Positions 16,398 through 26,410 of a stretch of DNA of 64,000 nt are shown in pieces. The translations under genes and the position numbers were made by a program. Each line of letters begins with the position of its first letter. The stretch's first letter is position 1. Under the pieces are notes generated by a model. That model was not told the DNA's origin. It made no database searches and saw nothing but the letters and a program-made list of their open reading frames with translations. Source of the stretch: an uncultured Paracoccus sp. (GTDB taxonomy: Bacteria > Pseudomonadota > Alphaproteobacteria > Rhodobacterales > Rhodobacteraceae). The stretch spans positions 62,001 through 126,000 of the forward strand of contig NZ_CANKWH010000010.1 of the NCBI RefSeq assembly GCF_947487305.1, read 5' to 3'.

Positions 16398-17729
16398 ATG
16401 GACCATGTGATGATGCCCGTGGCGGCCCTGCTGACACGGGGCGGGGCGGGCCTGGAAGCGCCGCATCCGCCGGGTGATCCCGATGCCGGGCCCGATGCCG
16501 GATTCGAGGCGCAGATGGCGGAAGACGGGATGCAGCTGTCGGGTCAGCTTTTCGCACAGGTCGAAGGGGAAGGCGCAACCGAGATGCCCGAGCTGGATGC
16601 GCGCTGCGCGGCGGAACCGGCTCTGGACTCCGCCGATCAGTCGCAGGCGGTGGATGGCGGGATATCGACGGATACTGCGTTCGTCGAAGTCCTGCCTGTG
16701 GACGTTGCGACCACAGATGGCGCCGTCCCTGAAACCGATGCTCCCGAGGACGGGGCGACGAAGGATGTGACGGGCGAAGGCGGCGTTGGCGATCTTGGCC
16801 TTCCCACGGCCGCGCCCATCGCTCCGCTGCCCGTCCGAAGGCCAGAGGAAGCAGGGTCGGGGCGGCTGCCCGGACCGAACCTGGCCTGGGGCATGGTTCC
16901 CGATGGGGCGCCGGCCGCGGTGCGGCCTGCCGACCGGACCCCGAGCGAGGCGATGGCCGAGATGCCGGCTTTGCCAGCCGCGCCGCAAGAGGTGCCGCCT
17001 TCCGCCGCCGGGCCGGAGCGGCCTGCCCGCCAAGGGGCCGCTTCGCGTGCCACGCCGCCGTCTGAGGTGAAGGGCGCGGGCGAGCCGCAGAGGGACGCGG
17101 ATCTTGCTCTGGCCGGGGCTGCCAGACCGGAACCGCCAATACACTTGCCACCGCTTCAGCGGCAGACCCCAGCGCCGCCTGTCCTGATCGGGCATGACTC
17201 GGGCGGTCCCTTCGACCGGTCGGGAAGCTTGGCGGTACTGTCGCCCTTCCTCTTGCCTGAAACCGCCCACCCGGCTCATGCGGCGGCGGGCCGGACCGGT
17301 CCGATTCCCATTTCGGCCGAGACGCTGTGCCGCCAGGTGGGTGAAGCGGCGCTGAGGATGCAGGATGACCGGATCGAGATCGCGCTCAGCCCCGAGGAAC
17401 TCGGCTCGGTACGGCTGGTCCTGTCGCGCGGCGAGGCTGGCGCGGCTCTGACGGTATGGGTCGAGCGGCCCGAGGTGCTGGAGATGCTGCGCCGCCATTC
17501 CGATCTGCTGATGGGCGATCTGCGCAACAGCGGTCTGGGCGACGCGAACCTGGCCTTTCGGGATGGGTCCGGTGGTCAGTCCGGAAGTGGTTCATATTCG
17601 GCACCCGGCGGACCTTGGGCAGCGAACATGCGCAGTGCCGACGCGATCGGCAGCAATGCCGGCGACGTGCTGTCGTCGCTCGGTCAACGCAGCCTTGCCG
17701 ATGGCGGCAGGCTGGACATTCGGGTTTAA
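16398..17729 (+). CDS. fliK: FliK, flagellar hook-length control protein
   Basis: 443 residues from the ATG at 16398, chosen because GAAGGA lies seven bases before it; the earlier ATG at 16383 has no ribosome site. The long middle is low-complexity, rich in Ala, Pro, Glu and Asp, as expected for the ruler-like part of FliK. The conserved C-terminal domain is at about residues 330-410, with RIEIALSPEELGSVRLVLSR, the signature of the export-switch domain. It sits directly upstream of flgD, and the two are functionally linked in hook assembly. Confidence 0.88.
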   Translation: MDHVMMPVAALLTRGGAGLEAPHPPGDPDAGPDAGFEAQMAEDGMQLSGQLFAQVEGEGATEMPELDARCAAEPALDSADQSQAVDGGISTDTAFVEVLPVDVATTDGAVPETDAPEDGATKDVTGEGGVGDLGLPTAAPIAPLPVRRPEEAGSGRLPGPNLAWGMVPDGAPAAVRPADRTPSEAMAEMPALPAAPQEVPPSAAGPERPARQGAASRATPPSEVKGAGEPQRDADLALAGAARPEPPIHLPPLQRQTPAPPVLIGHDSGGPFDRSGSLAVLSPFLLPETAHPAHAAAGRTGPIPISAETLCRQVGEAALRMQDDRIEIALSPEELGSVRLVLSRGEAGAALTVWVERPEVLEMLRRHSDLLMGDLRNSGLGDANLAFRDGSGGQSGSGSYSAPGGPWAANMRSADAIGSNAGDVLSSLGQRSLADGGRLDIRV

Positions 17730-17746
17730 GACGCAGGGAGATGAAC

Positions 17747-18427
17747 ATGGTCGATCCGGTATCGGGCGGTATGACGGCGCGAGGCGCTGCGCGCCAGGCC
17801 AGCGCGGCGCGGGACGAGGCGGGTGGTCAGCAGATGTTTGCAAAGGGGGATTTCCAGACCTTCCTGCGCATGCTGACGGCGCAGCTGAAGAACCAGGACC
17901 CGATGAACCCGATGCAGGGCTCGGATTTCGCGGTCCAGCTTGCGACCTTCTCGGGGGTCGAGCAGCAGGCGCAGACGAACAAGCTGCTGACCCAACTGAC
18001 CCAGCAGATGGGCGGCGGATTGGGCCAGCTGTCGGACTGGCTGGGCCGCGAGGTGCGGGTCGCCGGACCGGTCTGGTTCGGCGAGAAACCCCTGACGCTG
18101 GATATCGCGCCAGACCCGCGCGCCGACAGCGTGCAGCTGGTGACGCTGAGCGCCAGCGGGCGAGAGTTGTCACGCGAAGAGATCGGCGCGGGCAAGGGAC
18201 AGGTCGACTGGTTCGGGCGCGACGCGCTGGATGCGAAACTGCCCGACGGGCTCTACCAGTTCCGCGTCGAAAGCTGGCAGGATGGCAAGCTGATCGCCCA
18301 GGATGTGCCCGGTGCCTATTCCCGCGTGATCGAGGCCGAGCTGGCGCAGGGCGGGGTGCAGCTGGTGCTGGAAGGCGGCGTCGCGGTGAAGAGTGACGAG
18401 ATCGAAGCGGTGCGGGACGGGGCATGA
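17747..18427 (+). CDS. flgD: FlgD, flagellar hook cap / assembly protein
   Basis: 226 residues from the ATG at 17747, which lies six bases after GGGAG; an ATG at 17741 abuts the ribosome site and is less likely. The family core is plain: FLRMLTAQLKNQDPMNPMQG followed by QLATFSGVEQQAQTN. The C-terminal half holds the beta-rich domain seen in FlgD (VDWFGRDALDAKLPDGLYQF). FlgD caps the growing hook and allows hook subunits to assemble. It lies 17 bases after fliK and presumably shares its transcript. Confidence 0.93.
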   Translation: MVDPVSGGMTARGAARQASAARDEAGGQQMFAKGDFQTFLRMLTAQLKNQDPMNPMQGSDFAVQLATFSGVEQQAQTNKLLTQLTQQMGGGLGQLSDWLGREVRVAGPVWFGEKPLTLDIAPDPRADSVQLVTLSASGRELSREEIGAGKGQVDWFGRDALDAKLPDGLYQFRVESWQDGKLIAQDVPGAYSRVIEAELAQGGVQLVLEGGVAVKSDEIEAVRDGA

Positions 18428-18594
18428 AGTGACCGCTTTCCGGTGACGCTGGTGCCTTGAGCCATCGCAGGCTCGCCGGGGGTGGGTCTGAGTGTTCTGG
18501 TCGTTGCCGCAGCGGGATGGTCGAAAGCGTCAATGGGGCGACTGACATGCGGCACCCTCCGGACGCCGGTGTCCGCATCAAGGCCAAGTCGCGC

Positions 18595-19686
18595 TCAGGA
18601 CAGCAGCGGCTTGCGGTTCTGCAGGTGACGGTTGGCCAGCTTGCGTGCCTGCCGGCCCGAGGCCAGCATCCGGGCCGCGATGACGGCACTGGGGTCGATG
18701 TCACGCAGATGCGGGAAGAGCGTATAGATTTCCCGCCGCGCGGCAGGACCGACCGAGCGCAGCGCCTCGGGTCCCGGGTAGAGCGATTCGCTGAGCGCGC
18801 CGTTGGAGCGGATGACCTCGTGCTGGTCGAAGACCAGATGATAGTACCGGAATTCATCGAGGTCAGCGGCGATGTCGATGCGATCGAGCTGCAGAAGCTG
18901 CTTGGCGGCAACCAGCACCTCGTCGGTGTCAAACATTCGCTGCGCGATCCGCGAGCGGATCAGGATGCGGTGCTGGGGCGACACAAGCAGGTCGCGGTCG
19001 GGCAGGCCGCAGCCAAGGGCTCCGGCCGAAATGCGGATCGGACGCAGTTCGGGGTGGCGCTTCAGCATCGCCGCGGTGACGTCGGAATAAAGCGACAGGC
19101 GCAGGGGAATGGCGCCGCGATCGACCGAGACGATCAGGTCGCCGGGCACGAGGGTCTCGACCGCGCGTGGCCCGGTATCCGTGTCGATCATCGTGCCGCT
19201 GACGAAACAGATCGGATTGTCGTCCAGCGTGCCGGGAAAGAACGGATCGAAATTGCCGATGCCACCCTTGAAGCCCGGCTCTGCAGTAATGTTGGTCTCG
19301 GTGGGGCGATGCAGCGAGATGAGCACCGCCGTTGGCGTCGATGTCATCCCCTTATTTGACGTGCTGTAGGCTCCGGTTGCCTCGAGCCCATGCCCGTCAT
19401 AGTTTACATCGGAAGTGCCGAGATAGCCCGAATTGTCCGAGGGGGTTGGAGCGGTCGAGTTGGCAAGCGCCGCCCGCAACTCCGCTGAACCGACCCTGTC
19501 GTCGCCATTCGTGTCGATGACAACAATGCCAAAACTGGCCTGAGCGGTCGGGGAAAGCGCATCGAACTCGGTCTGCGTCCCGAAGAACACGCGATACTCT
19601 TGGGTGGCCCCGGTGTTCAGCACCCAGTTTTCCTGGTTGGTATTGGTCCGCGTCATCGGGGTCAGGTACCAGGTAACAGACGGCAT
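18595..19686 (-). CDS. Hint-domain protein with an EF-hand-like loop
   Basis: 363 residues. Residues 58-69 (DTNGDDRVGSAE) look like a calcium-binding loop, with Asp1, Asn3, Asp5, Gly9 and Glu12. From Cys160 (CFVSGTMIDTDTGPRAVETL) a Hint module begins, the hedgehog/intein autoprocessing fold; LLVSPQHRILI and YHLVFDQHEVI are its later conserved blocks. Such proteins are numerous in Rhodobacteraceae and are mostly uncharacterised. No Sec signal is visible; type I or autotransported secretion is possible. A GGGAG site eight bases before the ATG supports the start. It is a lone gene between flgD and ubiB. Confidence 0.85.
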   Translation of the reverse strand: MPSVTWYLTPMTRTNTNQENWVLNTGATQEYRVFFGTQTEFDALSPTAQASFGIVVIDTNGDDRVGSAELRAALANSTAPTPSDNSGYLGTSDVNYDGHGLEATGAYSTSNKGMTSTPTAVLISLHRPTETNITAEPGFKGGIGNFDPFFPGTLDDNPICFVSGTMIDTDTGPRAVETLVPGDLIVSVDRGAIPLRLSLYSDVTAAMLKRHPELRPIRISAGALGCGLPDRDLLVSPQHRILIRSRIAQRMFDTDEVLVAAKQLLQLDRIDIAADLDEFRYYHLVFDQHEVIRSNGALSESLYPGPEALRSVGPAARREIYTLFPHLRDIDPSAVIAARMLASGRQARKLANRHLQNRKPLLS

Positions 19687-19779
19687 TCAACAGGCTCCCA
19701 TGTCACGCGCGGTAAAGCAGCGGCGGTAGAATAAAGACTACGATCGAACGGCTAGCCTCCTAAGACGAAAATGCCGAAA

Positions 19780-19819
19780 GACCGCGAAATCTGTCCAATT
19801 GGATAGATGTTTCGCGGTC
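19780..19819. terminator. 40-base palindromic hairpin downstream of ubiB
   Basis: Perfect 10-base arms GACCGCGAAA and TTTCGCGGTC enclose an inner palindrome TCCAATTGGA. On the minus strand the hairpin is followed by a T-rich run (TTTCGGCATTTTC), so it reads as an intrinsic terminator for the ubiE-ubiB operon. It also lies within about 100 bases upstream of the Hint gene, so an operator role is the alternative. Confidence 0.65.
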
Positions 19820-19902
19820 GTACTCGTGTCAGTCAACTGAAACTTCACCGAAATCCGGGCATGTAATCGAAGGTGCCGGGCCATGCCGCGACAGAATGCC
19901 GG

Positions 19903-21432
19903 TCAGTTCAGCAGCAGTCCCACGGCCACGCCCACGGCGAGACAGGTCGCCGCAATCCAGGCAAGCGGCGCGCGGCGCGGCTGGGGTGCGGCCCCGATCT
20001 CGGCCCGGTGGATGCGGTCCCACAGCGCCTGATCGACGACCTGCGGCAGAAGCGGCGCATAGCGGCTGATGGTCTGGGCGATGCGTCTGGCGTCCTGCGC
20101 CATGGCGCGGGGGCCAAGGTTGTCGCGGATGTAGTCCGTGACCACCGGGCGCGCCGATTCCCACATGTTCAACTGCGGATCGAGCGAGCGGGCGACGCCC
20201 TCGACCACCACCATGGTGCGCTGCAACAGGATCAGCTCGGTCCGGGTCTGCATCCCGAAGCGCTCGGTCACTTCAAAGAGATAGGAGAGCAGGCTGGCCA
20301 TAGAGATCTGGCTGGCATCGGCGCCGAAGATCGGCTCGCCCACCACTCTGAGCGCGCGGGCGAACTCGGCCTCGTCGCGGTCGCGGGGGACGTAGCCGGC
20401 CTCGAAATGCACCCGGGCGACGCGGCGGTAATCGCGCTGGATGAAGCCCATCAGGATCTCGGCATAGACCCGGCGGGTATATTCGTCGATCTCGCCCATG
20501 ATGCCGAAATCATAGACGATCAGGTCGCCATTGGCGGCGACCTTCAGGTTGCCGTGATGCATGTCGGCATGGAAGAAGCCGTCGCGCAGCGCGTGCTGCA
20601 GGAACAGCTGGATCACCCGGCGGCCGAGATCGACCGTGTCGTGACCGGCCTCCATGATCGCCCGGCGGTCGCCAAGCGGAATGCCCTCGGCCCAATCGGC
20701 GGTCAGCACCCGGCGCGAGCTCAGATGCCAGTCGGGCAAAGGCAGGGCGAGGCCGGCATCTTCCTTGGTGTTCTCGTAGAATTCCGAAGCCGAGGCCGAC
20801 TCGAGCCGCAGGTCCAATTCGCCCGAGACCACCGATTCGAAATGGCTGACCACATCGCGCGGGCGCAGGCGGCGGGTGGCGGGCAGCAGCCGCTCGATCA
20901 GGTTGGCGCCGAAATGGAAGGCGTCGATGTCGCGGCGAAAGGCGGCCTCGATGCCGGGTCGCAGGACCTTGACGGCGACGTCCTTGCCGCTGCTGCGCAG
21001 CGTGGCGCGGTGAACCTGCGCGATCGAGGCGGCGGCGACCGGCTCGGAAAATTCGCTGAAGATGACATCGACAGGCTGGTGCAGCTCAATCTCGACGATC
21101 TGCCGCGCCGCCTCGGTCGGGAAGGGCGGCAGCTTGTCCTGCAACATGCGCAGCTGGTCGGCCAGTTCGGTACCGACCACATCGGCGCGGGTCGAGAGGA
21201 TCTGGCCGAACTTGATATAGGCCGGCCCCAGCGCGGTGATGGCGCGGGTGACGGGCGGCAGGTTCGGATCGCCCTTGTAGCCCAGCCAGCGGAAGGGCCA
21301 GCCCAGCATCCGCGCCGCCATGCGCAGCCGCGGCGGCGCATCGACGGCATCCAGCGCCACGCCCATCGCGCCCGTGCGTTCGAAGGTGGCGCCGGTTCGG
21401 ATCAGGCGCAGGATGTTGTGCGGGCCGCGCAT
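19903..21432 (-). CDS. ubiB: UbiB, ubiquinone biosynthesis accessory kinase-like ATPase
   Basis: 509 residues. The UbiB/ADCK hallmarks are visible: the KxGQ motif in [15 protein letters not shown] near the N-terminus, [11 protein letters not shown] for the catalytic loop and [10 protein letters not shown] for the metal-binding loop. A C-terminal membrane helix ([19 protein letters not shown]) anchors it to the inner membrane. UbiB is required for ubiquinone synthesis, probably by helping lipid intermediates reach the enzymes. The gene starts two bases after the ubiE stop, and the two form an operon. Confidence 0.95.
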   Translation of the reverse strand: MRGPHNILRLIRTGATFERTGAMGVALDAVDAPPRLRMAARMLGWPFRWLGYKGDPNLPPVTRAITALGPAYIKFGQILSTRADVVGTELADQLRMLQDKLPPFPTEAARQIVEIELHQPVDVIFSEFSEPVAAASIAQVHRATLRSSGKDVAVKVLRPGIEAAFRRDIDAFHFGANLIERLLPATRRLRPRDVVSHFESVVSGELDLRLESASASEFYENTKEDAGLALPLPDWHLSSRRVLTADWAEGIPLGDRRAIMEAGHDTVDLGRRVIQLFLQHALRDGFFHADMHHGNLKVAANGDLIVYDFGIMGEIDEYTRRVYAEILMGFIQRDYRRVARVHFEAGYVPRDRDEAEFARALRVVGEPIFGADASQISMASLLSYLFEVTERFGMQTRTELILLQRTMVVVEGVARSLDPQLNMWESARPVVTDYIRDNLGPRAMAQDARRIAQTISRYAPLLPQVVDQALWDRIHRAEIGAAPQPRRAPLAWIAATCLAVGVAVGLLLN

Positions 21433-21434
21433 GG

Positions 21435-22181
21435 TTACAGCTTCCAGCCCGAATGCAGGGCCGCGATGCCCATCGACATGTTGCGGTATGTCACCCGCTC
21501 GAATCCGGCCTGCCGGATCATCGAGGCGAAGGCCTCCTGGTCGGGGAAGCGGCGGATCGATTCGACCAGGTATTGATAACTGTCGCGGTCGCCCGTCACC
21601 GCCTTGCCCATGGCCGGGATGACGTTGAAGGAATAGCGGTCATAGGCCCATTGCAGTGCCGGGCTGGGCAGCTGCGAGAATTCCAGCACCATCAGCCGGC
21701 CACCGGGGCGCAGCACGCGAAAGGCCTCGGCCAGCGCGTCGGGAATGCGGGTCACGTTGCGGATGCCGAAGCTGATCGTGTAGCGGTCGAAGGTGTTTTC
21801 CGCGAAGGGCAGGGCCATGGCGTCGCCAGTGACCCAGCCAAGCCGGTCGGCCAGACGCGCGGCCTCGGCGCGCTTGCGGCCCTCGATCAGCATCGACTCG
21901 GTCATGTCGCAGACCACCACCTCGGCCTCGGGCGCGCGTTCGAGGAAGCGGAAGGCGACATCGCCGGTGCCGCCGGCCACATCCAGCAGGCGCTGGCCGT
22001 TGCGCGGCGCCAGCCAGTCCATCATCGCCGCCTTCCAGACCCGGTGGATGCCCACGCTCATCAGGTCGTTCATCACGTCATAGCGCGAGGCGACGCTGGT
22101 GAAGACCTCATGGACCTTGCCGGCCTTCTGGTCCTCGTCCACCGTCTGAAAGCCGAAATGCGTGGTTTTCTTGTCGCTCAT
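21435..22181 (-). CDS. ubiE: UbiE, ubiquinone/menaquinone C-methyltransferase
   Basis: 248 residues starting [14 protein letters not shown]; the ATG at 22181 matches the usual start of the family. Transfers a methyl group from S-adenosylmethionine to the quinone ring. The SAM-binding motif [17 protein letters not shown] is at about residues 69-85, and the family motifs [17 protein letters not shown] and ISFGIRNVT follow the expected order. It is divergent from mutM across 75 bases and forms an operon with ubiB. Confidence 0.96.
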   Translation of the reverse strand: MSDKKTTHFGFQTVDEDQKAGKVHEVFTSVASRYDVMNDLMSVGIHRVWKAAMMDWLAPRNGQRLLDVAGGTGDVAFRFLERAPEAEVVVCDMTESMLIEGRKRAEAARLADRLGWVTGDAMALPFAENTFDRYTISFGIRNVTRIPDALAEAFRVLRPGGRLMVLEFSQLPSPALQWAYDRYSFNVIPAMGKAVTGDRDSYQYLVESIRRFPDQEAFASMIRQAGFERVTYRNMSMGIAALHSGWKL

Positions 22182-22256
22182 GCGCTTGCCGTTCTGTGTC
22201 TGCACCGCCAGATAAAGGCCGCGCGCCGCCGGCACAATGCGTCGAAAGGTAATCAA

Positions 22257-23102
22257 TTGCCAGAACTGCCCGAAGTCGAGACCGTTCGCCGTGGCCTGAT
22301 CCCGCATCTCGAGGGTCGCGTGATTGCCCGGGCCGAGGCACGCCGGCCCGATCTGCGCTGGCCGCTGCCGGTCGACCTGGTGCAGGTGCTGACCGGCGCG
22401 CGGGTGACGGCGCTGCGCCGCCGTTCGAAATACCTGCTGCTGGATCTGGACCGGGGCGGGGTGCTGTTGATGCATCTGGGCATGTCGGGCCGACTGCTGG
22501 TCGAAGGCGCTGGGCTTGCGGGCTTTCACCGTGACCCGTCGATCCTGTCGCGGCACGATCATGTCGTGCTGACCACCGACGAGGGCACCAGCATCACCTT
22601 CAACGATGCCCGCCGCTTTGGCATGGTCGATCTGATCCGCGAGGGCGAGCCCCATCCGCTCTTGGGCCATCTCGGCCCCGAGCCGCTGGAACCCGATTTC
22701 AGCGCGGCCTATCTGCACGCGGCCTTTGGCGGCAAGAAGGCCCCGGTGAAACAGGCGCTCTTGGATCAGCGCATCGTGGCGGGGCTTGGCAATATCTATG
22801 TCAGCGAGGCGCTGTATCGCGCCGGGATCGATCCGCGCCGGCAGGCCGGACGGATCGGTGAGGGGCGCATCGAGGCGCTGGTCGGGCATGTCCGCGATGT
22901 GCTGGCCGAGGCAATCGCGGCGGGCGGCAGCAGCCTGCGCGACCACCGGCAGGCAACCGGGGAACTTGGCTATTTCCAGCACAGCTTCCGGGTCTATGAC
23001 CGCGAGGGCGCGCCCTGTCCGGCACCGGGGTGCAGCGGCACCATCCGCCGGGTGGTGCAATCGGGGCGATCGAGCTTCTATTGCCCGACTTGCCAGCACT
23101 AG
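22257..23102 (+). CDS. mutM: MutM/Fpg, formamidopyrimidine-DNA glycosylase (TTG start)
   Basis: 281 residues. Removes 8-oxoguanine and ring-opened purines from DNA and cuts the strand. The catalytic Pro-Glu must follow the initiator: the sequence gives [13 protein letters not shown] directly after a TTG codon at 22257, with AAAGGT six bases upstream. The start is therefore TTG, because no ATG or GTG could place proline at position 2. The conserved helix-two-turn-helix region ([20 protein letters not shown]) and the C-terminal zinc finger (CPAPGC ... YCPTC) are complete. Divergent from ubiE. Confidence 0.96.
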   Translation: MPELPEVETVRRGLIPHLEGRVIARAEARRPDLRWPLPVDLVQVLTGARVTALRRRSKYLLLDLDRGGVLLMHLGMSGRLLVEGAGLAGFHRDPSILSRHDHVVLTTDEGTSITFNDARRFGMVDLIREGEPHPLLGHLGPEPLEPDFSAAYLHAAFGGKKAPVKQALLDQRIVAGLGNIYVSEALYRAGIDPRRQAGRIGEGRIEALVGHVRDVLAEAIAAGGSSLRDHRQATGELGYFQHSFRVYDREGAPCPAPGCSGTIRRVVQSGRSSFYCPTCQH

Positions 23103-23204
23103 CGGCAGACCTGCCGGAATTGAACAGTTGCGTCTGTTACTGGTCAGCGCGGGCCGAGCCTGTTAGGACTCGCCCGAAATCGCACTATCACAGGGGTTGA
23201 GCCC

Positions 23205-23981
23205 ATGGCTTATGACTGCATCATCGTCGAGATCGAAGACGAGGTCGCGCTGATCCGCCTGAACCGTCCCGAGGCGCTGAACGCGCTGAACAAGCAATTG
23301 CTGGAAGAGTTGGCCCAGGCACTGACCGAGGCCGACCAGAACGACAAGGTGCGCTGCATCGTGCTGACCGGTAGCGAAAAGGCTTTCGCCGCCGGCGCCG
23401 ACATCAAGGAAATGGCCGAGAAGAGTTTCGTCGATGTCTTCGTGGGCGATCTCTTCACCGCGCCGACCGAGGCGATCCTGCGCGTGCGCAAACCGATCAT
23501 CGCAGCGGTCAGCGGCTATGCGCTGGGGGGCGGCTGCGAGCTGGCGATGACCTGCGATTTCATCATCGCGGCCGAGAATGCCAAGTTCGGCCAGCCCGAG
23601 ATCAACCTGGGCGTCATCGCCGGCATCGGCGGCACGCAGCGCCTGACCCGCTTTGTCGGCAAGTCCAAGGCCATGGACATGAACCTGACCGGTCGTTTCA
23701 TGGATGCGGCCGAGGCCGAGCGTTCGGGCCTTGTCAGCCGCGTCGTGCCCACCGCCAAGCTGATCCCCGAGGCCATGGCCATCGCCGGCAAGATCGCCGA
23801 GAAGTCGCAGGTCGCCGTCCGCGCCGCCAAAGAGGCGGTGAACCGGTCGTATGAGACCACGCTGCGTGAAGGCCTGCTCTATGAGCGCCGGCTGTTCCAC
23901 TCGCTGTTTGCGACCGAGGACCAGACCGAGGGCATGGCGGCCTTCCTCGAGAAGCGCGAGCCGCAATTCCGCGACAAATAG
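23205..23981 (+). CDS. Enoyl-CoA hydratase
   Basis: 258 residues, the size of mitochondrial-type crotonase (ECHS1). Hydrates 2-enoyl-CoA to 3-hydroxyacyl-CoA in beta-oxidation. Visible are the oxyanion-hole segments [12 protein letters not shown] and [13 protein letters not shown], and the catalytic-glutamate region [20 protein letters not shown]. No signal or membrane segment. It is a single gene between mutM and rpsT, each with its own spacer. The exact chain-length preference cannot be read from sequence, so no gene symbol is given. Confidence 0.93.
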   Translation: MAYDCIIVEIEDEVALIRLNRPEALNALNKQLLEELAQALTEADQNDKVRCIVLTGSEKAFAAGADIKEMAEKSFVDVFVGDLFTAPTEAILRVRKPIIAAVSGYALGGGCELAMTCDFIIAAENAKFGQPEINLGVIAGIGGTQRLTRFVGKSKAMDMNLTGRFMDAAEAERSGLVSRVVPTAKLIPEAMAIAGKIAEKSQVAVRAAKEAVNRSYETTLREGLLYERRLFHSLFATEDQTEGMAAFLEKREPQFRDK

Positions 23982-24132
23982 GGGTTTTCTTCAGCGCCGG
24001 CTTGCCTTATAGGCCGGTGCCACATGCGCGTGGGCCCGCTTAGGCAAGAATCATGTCCGTTTCCTTTCGGGGAATGGCGGCCTTGGGTCTTTTGCGCAAC
24101 CGAGATGCAGATAGACCGATAGGACCGAAGAC

Positions 24133-24402
24133 ATGGCCAATACCCTCCAATCCAAGAAGCGCGCCCGCCAGACCGAGCGCGTCACCGCCATCAACAAGGC
24201 GCGCCGTTCGCGCATCCGCACCTTCCTGCGCAAGGTCGAGGAAGCCATCGCCGGCGGCAATGCCGAGGCGGCTGCCGAGGCCCTGAAAGTGGCCCAGCCC
24301 GAACTGATGCGCGGCGTCACCAAGGGCGTCTACCACAAGAACACCGCCTCGCGGAAAATCTCGCGCCTGGCCTCGCGCGTGAAGGCGCTGGCCAAGGCCT
24401 GA
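24133..24402 (+). CDS. rpsT: Ribosomal protein S20
   Basis: 89 residues starting [20 protein letters not shown], a very basic helical protein that binds 16S rRNA in the 30S subunit. Typical S20 features include [19 protein letters not shown] near the C-terminus. Its position just ahead of dnaA is the order seen in many alphaproteobacteria. It is followed by a hairpin at 24473-24508. Confidence 0.97.
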   Translation: MANTLQSKKRARQTERVTAINKARRSRIRTFLRKVEEAIAGGNAEAAAEALKVAQPELMRGVTKGVYHKNTASRKISRLASRVKALAKA

Positions 24403-24974
24403 GTCGGCGTCCGCGTCCTTCTGACGCGGCGGAACTTGCGCAGCCTGCAGAGGTTTCGCGGTGAGAGATCAGAACAGGGGTGCGGGCGTCAGGCTCGTGC
24501 CCCTGTTTCGTTCTCGGATTCATATCTGGCTGATAAGAAACACTTAATTGGGTCGTTTGGAATTTATCCTTGCCGGTCAGGGGGCTGCGCAGATTCGTCC
24601 GGTGCCGGATGCTGTCAAGCGCATTGATCAGTTGCGCGCCTGCAAGCGGGGTTGCTAACTTCCCCTCAGCGATTCACCTCGCGCCTGGGGGATTGTCGCG
24701 AAACGTGACCTTGGCTGCCGCTTCGGGTCATCATCGAGACAAGGCAAACGGGATGGCAACATCCCTGCATGAGTTCCCGTTGGCGGGCTGCCACCTGCCG
24801 TTGGGAAGACGTGTGATCTGGTACGGCCTGACGGCTTCGGCAGCGACATATTCTGTCGCGGGCCGTGCATGTCTGCCGCCAGAGGCTGAGACCATGGCGC
24901 GTCGGCAAGGATCGCGGCTGTCACCCCGAACGGGGGGCAGAACCGGGGCAGAAGAAACGACAAGGCGTTGGCGA
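24403..24974 (+). other. Intergenic region between rpsT and dnaA
   Basis: 572 bases without a convincing gene; the dnaA frame stays open upstream but its family-conserved start is at 24975. It holds the rpsT terminator hairpin and must hold the dnaA promoter. An AT-richer patch lies at about 24510-24570. The best match to a DnaA box (TTATCCACA) that I find is TTATCCTTG in that patch, six of nine, so I do not call an origin here. Confidence 0.6.
24473..24508 (+). terminator. Hairpin downstream of rpsT
   Basis: AACAGGGG and CCCCTGTT form an eight-pair stem around a GC-rich loop, followed by TCGTTCT. It lies about 70 bases after the rpsT stop and is the likely rpsT terminator. Confidence 0.6.
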
Positions 24975-26378
24975 ATGGACAGTATCTGGGGGCAGGCATG
25001 TGGAAATCTCAAGAATTCCGTCGGGGCGAATAACTACAATCACTGGATCAAGCCGTTGCGGCTGGTCAGCCTTGATGACGGAATCGCCGAATTCGCGGCG
25101 CCGACCCGCTTCATGTCCGATTGGGTCAACCGCCATTTCGCCACCGCGATTCTGGGCGAATTGCAGCGCAGCGGCCACCGGGCCGAGCGTCTGCGCTTCA
25201 CCATCTCGGCCAATCGCCCGACCAGCCCGGCTGCGGCCGCGCCGGCCGCCGCGCCCGTGCGTGCAGGGCGGATGACCGCCTCGGCGGTCGAGCCTGCCAG
25301 CGCCGAGGCCGCCGCCAGCGCCGCCACCCGCACCGTCGATCTGGGCGCGCCGCTGGATGCGCGCTTCACCTTCGAGAATTTCGTCGTCGGCAAGCCGAAC
25401 GAGCTGGCCCATGCCGCCGCGCGCCGGGTGGCCGAGGGCGGGCCGGTCAGCTTCAACCCGCTGTTTCTCTATGGCGGCGTCGGCCTGGGCAAGACCCACC
25501 TGATGCATGCCATCGCCAGCGAATACATCGCCCGCCATCCCGATGCGAAGGTGATGTATCTCTCGGCCGAGCAGTTCATGTACCGCTTCGTGCAGGCGCT
25601 GAAGGACAAGAGCATCCTCGACTTCAAGGAGATGTTCCGTTCGGTCAATCTCCTGATGGTCGATGACGTGCATTTCATCGCCGGAAAGGAATCGACGCAG
25701 GAAGAATTCTTCCACACCTTCAACGCGCTGGTCGATCAGGGCAAACAGATCGTCATCTCGGCCGACCGCGCGCCGGGCGAGATCAAGGGGCTGGAGGAGC
25801 GGATCAAGTCGCGCCTTTCCTGCGGCCTTCTGGCCGATGTCCACCCGACCACTTACGAGCTGCGCCTCGGCATCCTGCAATCCAAGACCGAGGCCTTCCG
25901 CCAGCAATATCCCGGCCTCGAGATGGCGCCCGGCGTGCTGGAATTCCTCGCCCACCGCATCACCTCGAACGTTCGGGTGCTGGAAGGGGCGTTGCAGCGC
26001 CTGTTCGCCTTCGCGAGCCTGATCGGGCGCGAGATCACGCTGGACATGACGCAGGAATGCCTGACCGACATCCTGCGCGCCTCGGATCGCCGGGTCTCGA
26101 TCGAAGAGATCCAGCGCAAGGTGGCCGAGCATTACAACATCCGTCTGGCCGACCTGATCGGGCCCAAGCGCGTGCGCAATGTCGCCCGGCCGCGCCAGAT
26201 CGCCATGTACCTGTCCAAGCAGCTGACCAACCGCTCGCTGCCCGAGATCGGCCGCCGCTTTGGCGGGCGCGATCATACCACCATCATGCATGGGGTGAAG
26301 AAGATCGAGGAACTGGCTGCCAGCGACGAGGCGCTGTCCGAGGATCTGGACCTGTTGAAGCGCCTGCTCGAGGCTTGA
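24975..26378 (+). CDS. dnaA: DnaA, chromosomal replication initiator
   Basis: 467 residues from the ATG at 24975 (MDSIWGQACGNLKNSVGANN), which matches the usual N-terminus; an in-frame ATG at 24894 would add 27 unconserved residues. Domain I is at about 1-80. A flexible Ala-rich linker follows at about 80-130. The AAA+ domain has Walker A GGVGLGKTHL and Walker B LLMVDDVHFIAGKES. The DNA-binding domain IV carries the signature RDHTTIMHGVKK. It initiates replication by opening oriC in its ATP form. dnaN, recF and gyrB follow on the same strand. Confidence 0.97.
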   Translation: MDSIWGQACGNLKNSVGANNYNHWIKPLRLVSLDDGIAEFAAPTRFMSDWVNRHFATAILGELQRSGHRAERLRFTISANRPTSPAAAAPAAAPVRAGRMTASAVEPASAEAAASAATRTVDLGAPLDARFTFENFVVGKPNELAHAAARRVAEGGPVSFNPLFLYGGVGLGKTHLMHAIASEYIARHPDAKVMYLSAEQFMYRFVQALKDKSILDFKEMFRSVNLLMVDDVHFIAGKESTQEEFFHTFNALVDQGKQIVISADRAPGEIKGLEERIKSRLSCGLLADVHPTTYELRLGILQSKTEAFRQQYPGLEMAPGVLEFLAHRITSNVRVLEGALQRLFAFASLIGREITLDMTQECLTDILRASDRRVSIEEIQRKVAEHYNIRLADLIGPKRVRNVARPRQIAMYLSKQLTNRSLPEIGRRFGGRDHTTIMHGVKKIEELAASDEALSEDLDLLKRLLEA

Positions 26379-26410
26379 CCGCCCCCGCTTTTGAATTGAA
26401 ATTCTTGTGA

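Noticed and set aside
24540..24570. Possible DnaA box TTATCCTTG
   Set aside because: Only six of nine consensus positions and a single copy; not enough to call an origin.
24894..24974. Upstream in-frame ATG at 24894 as the dnaA start
   Set aside because: It would add 27 basic, unconserved residues before the well-known DnaA N-terminus.
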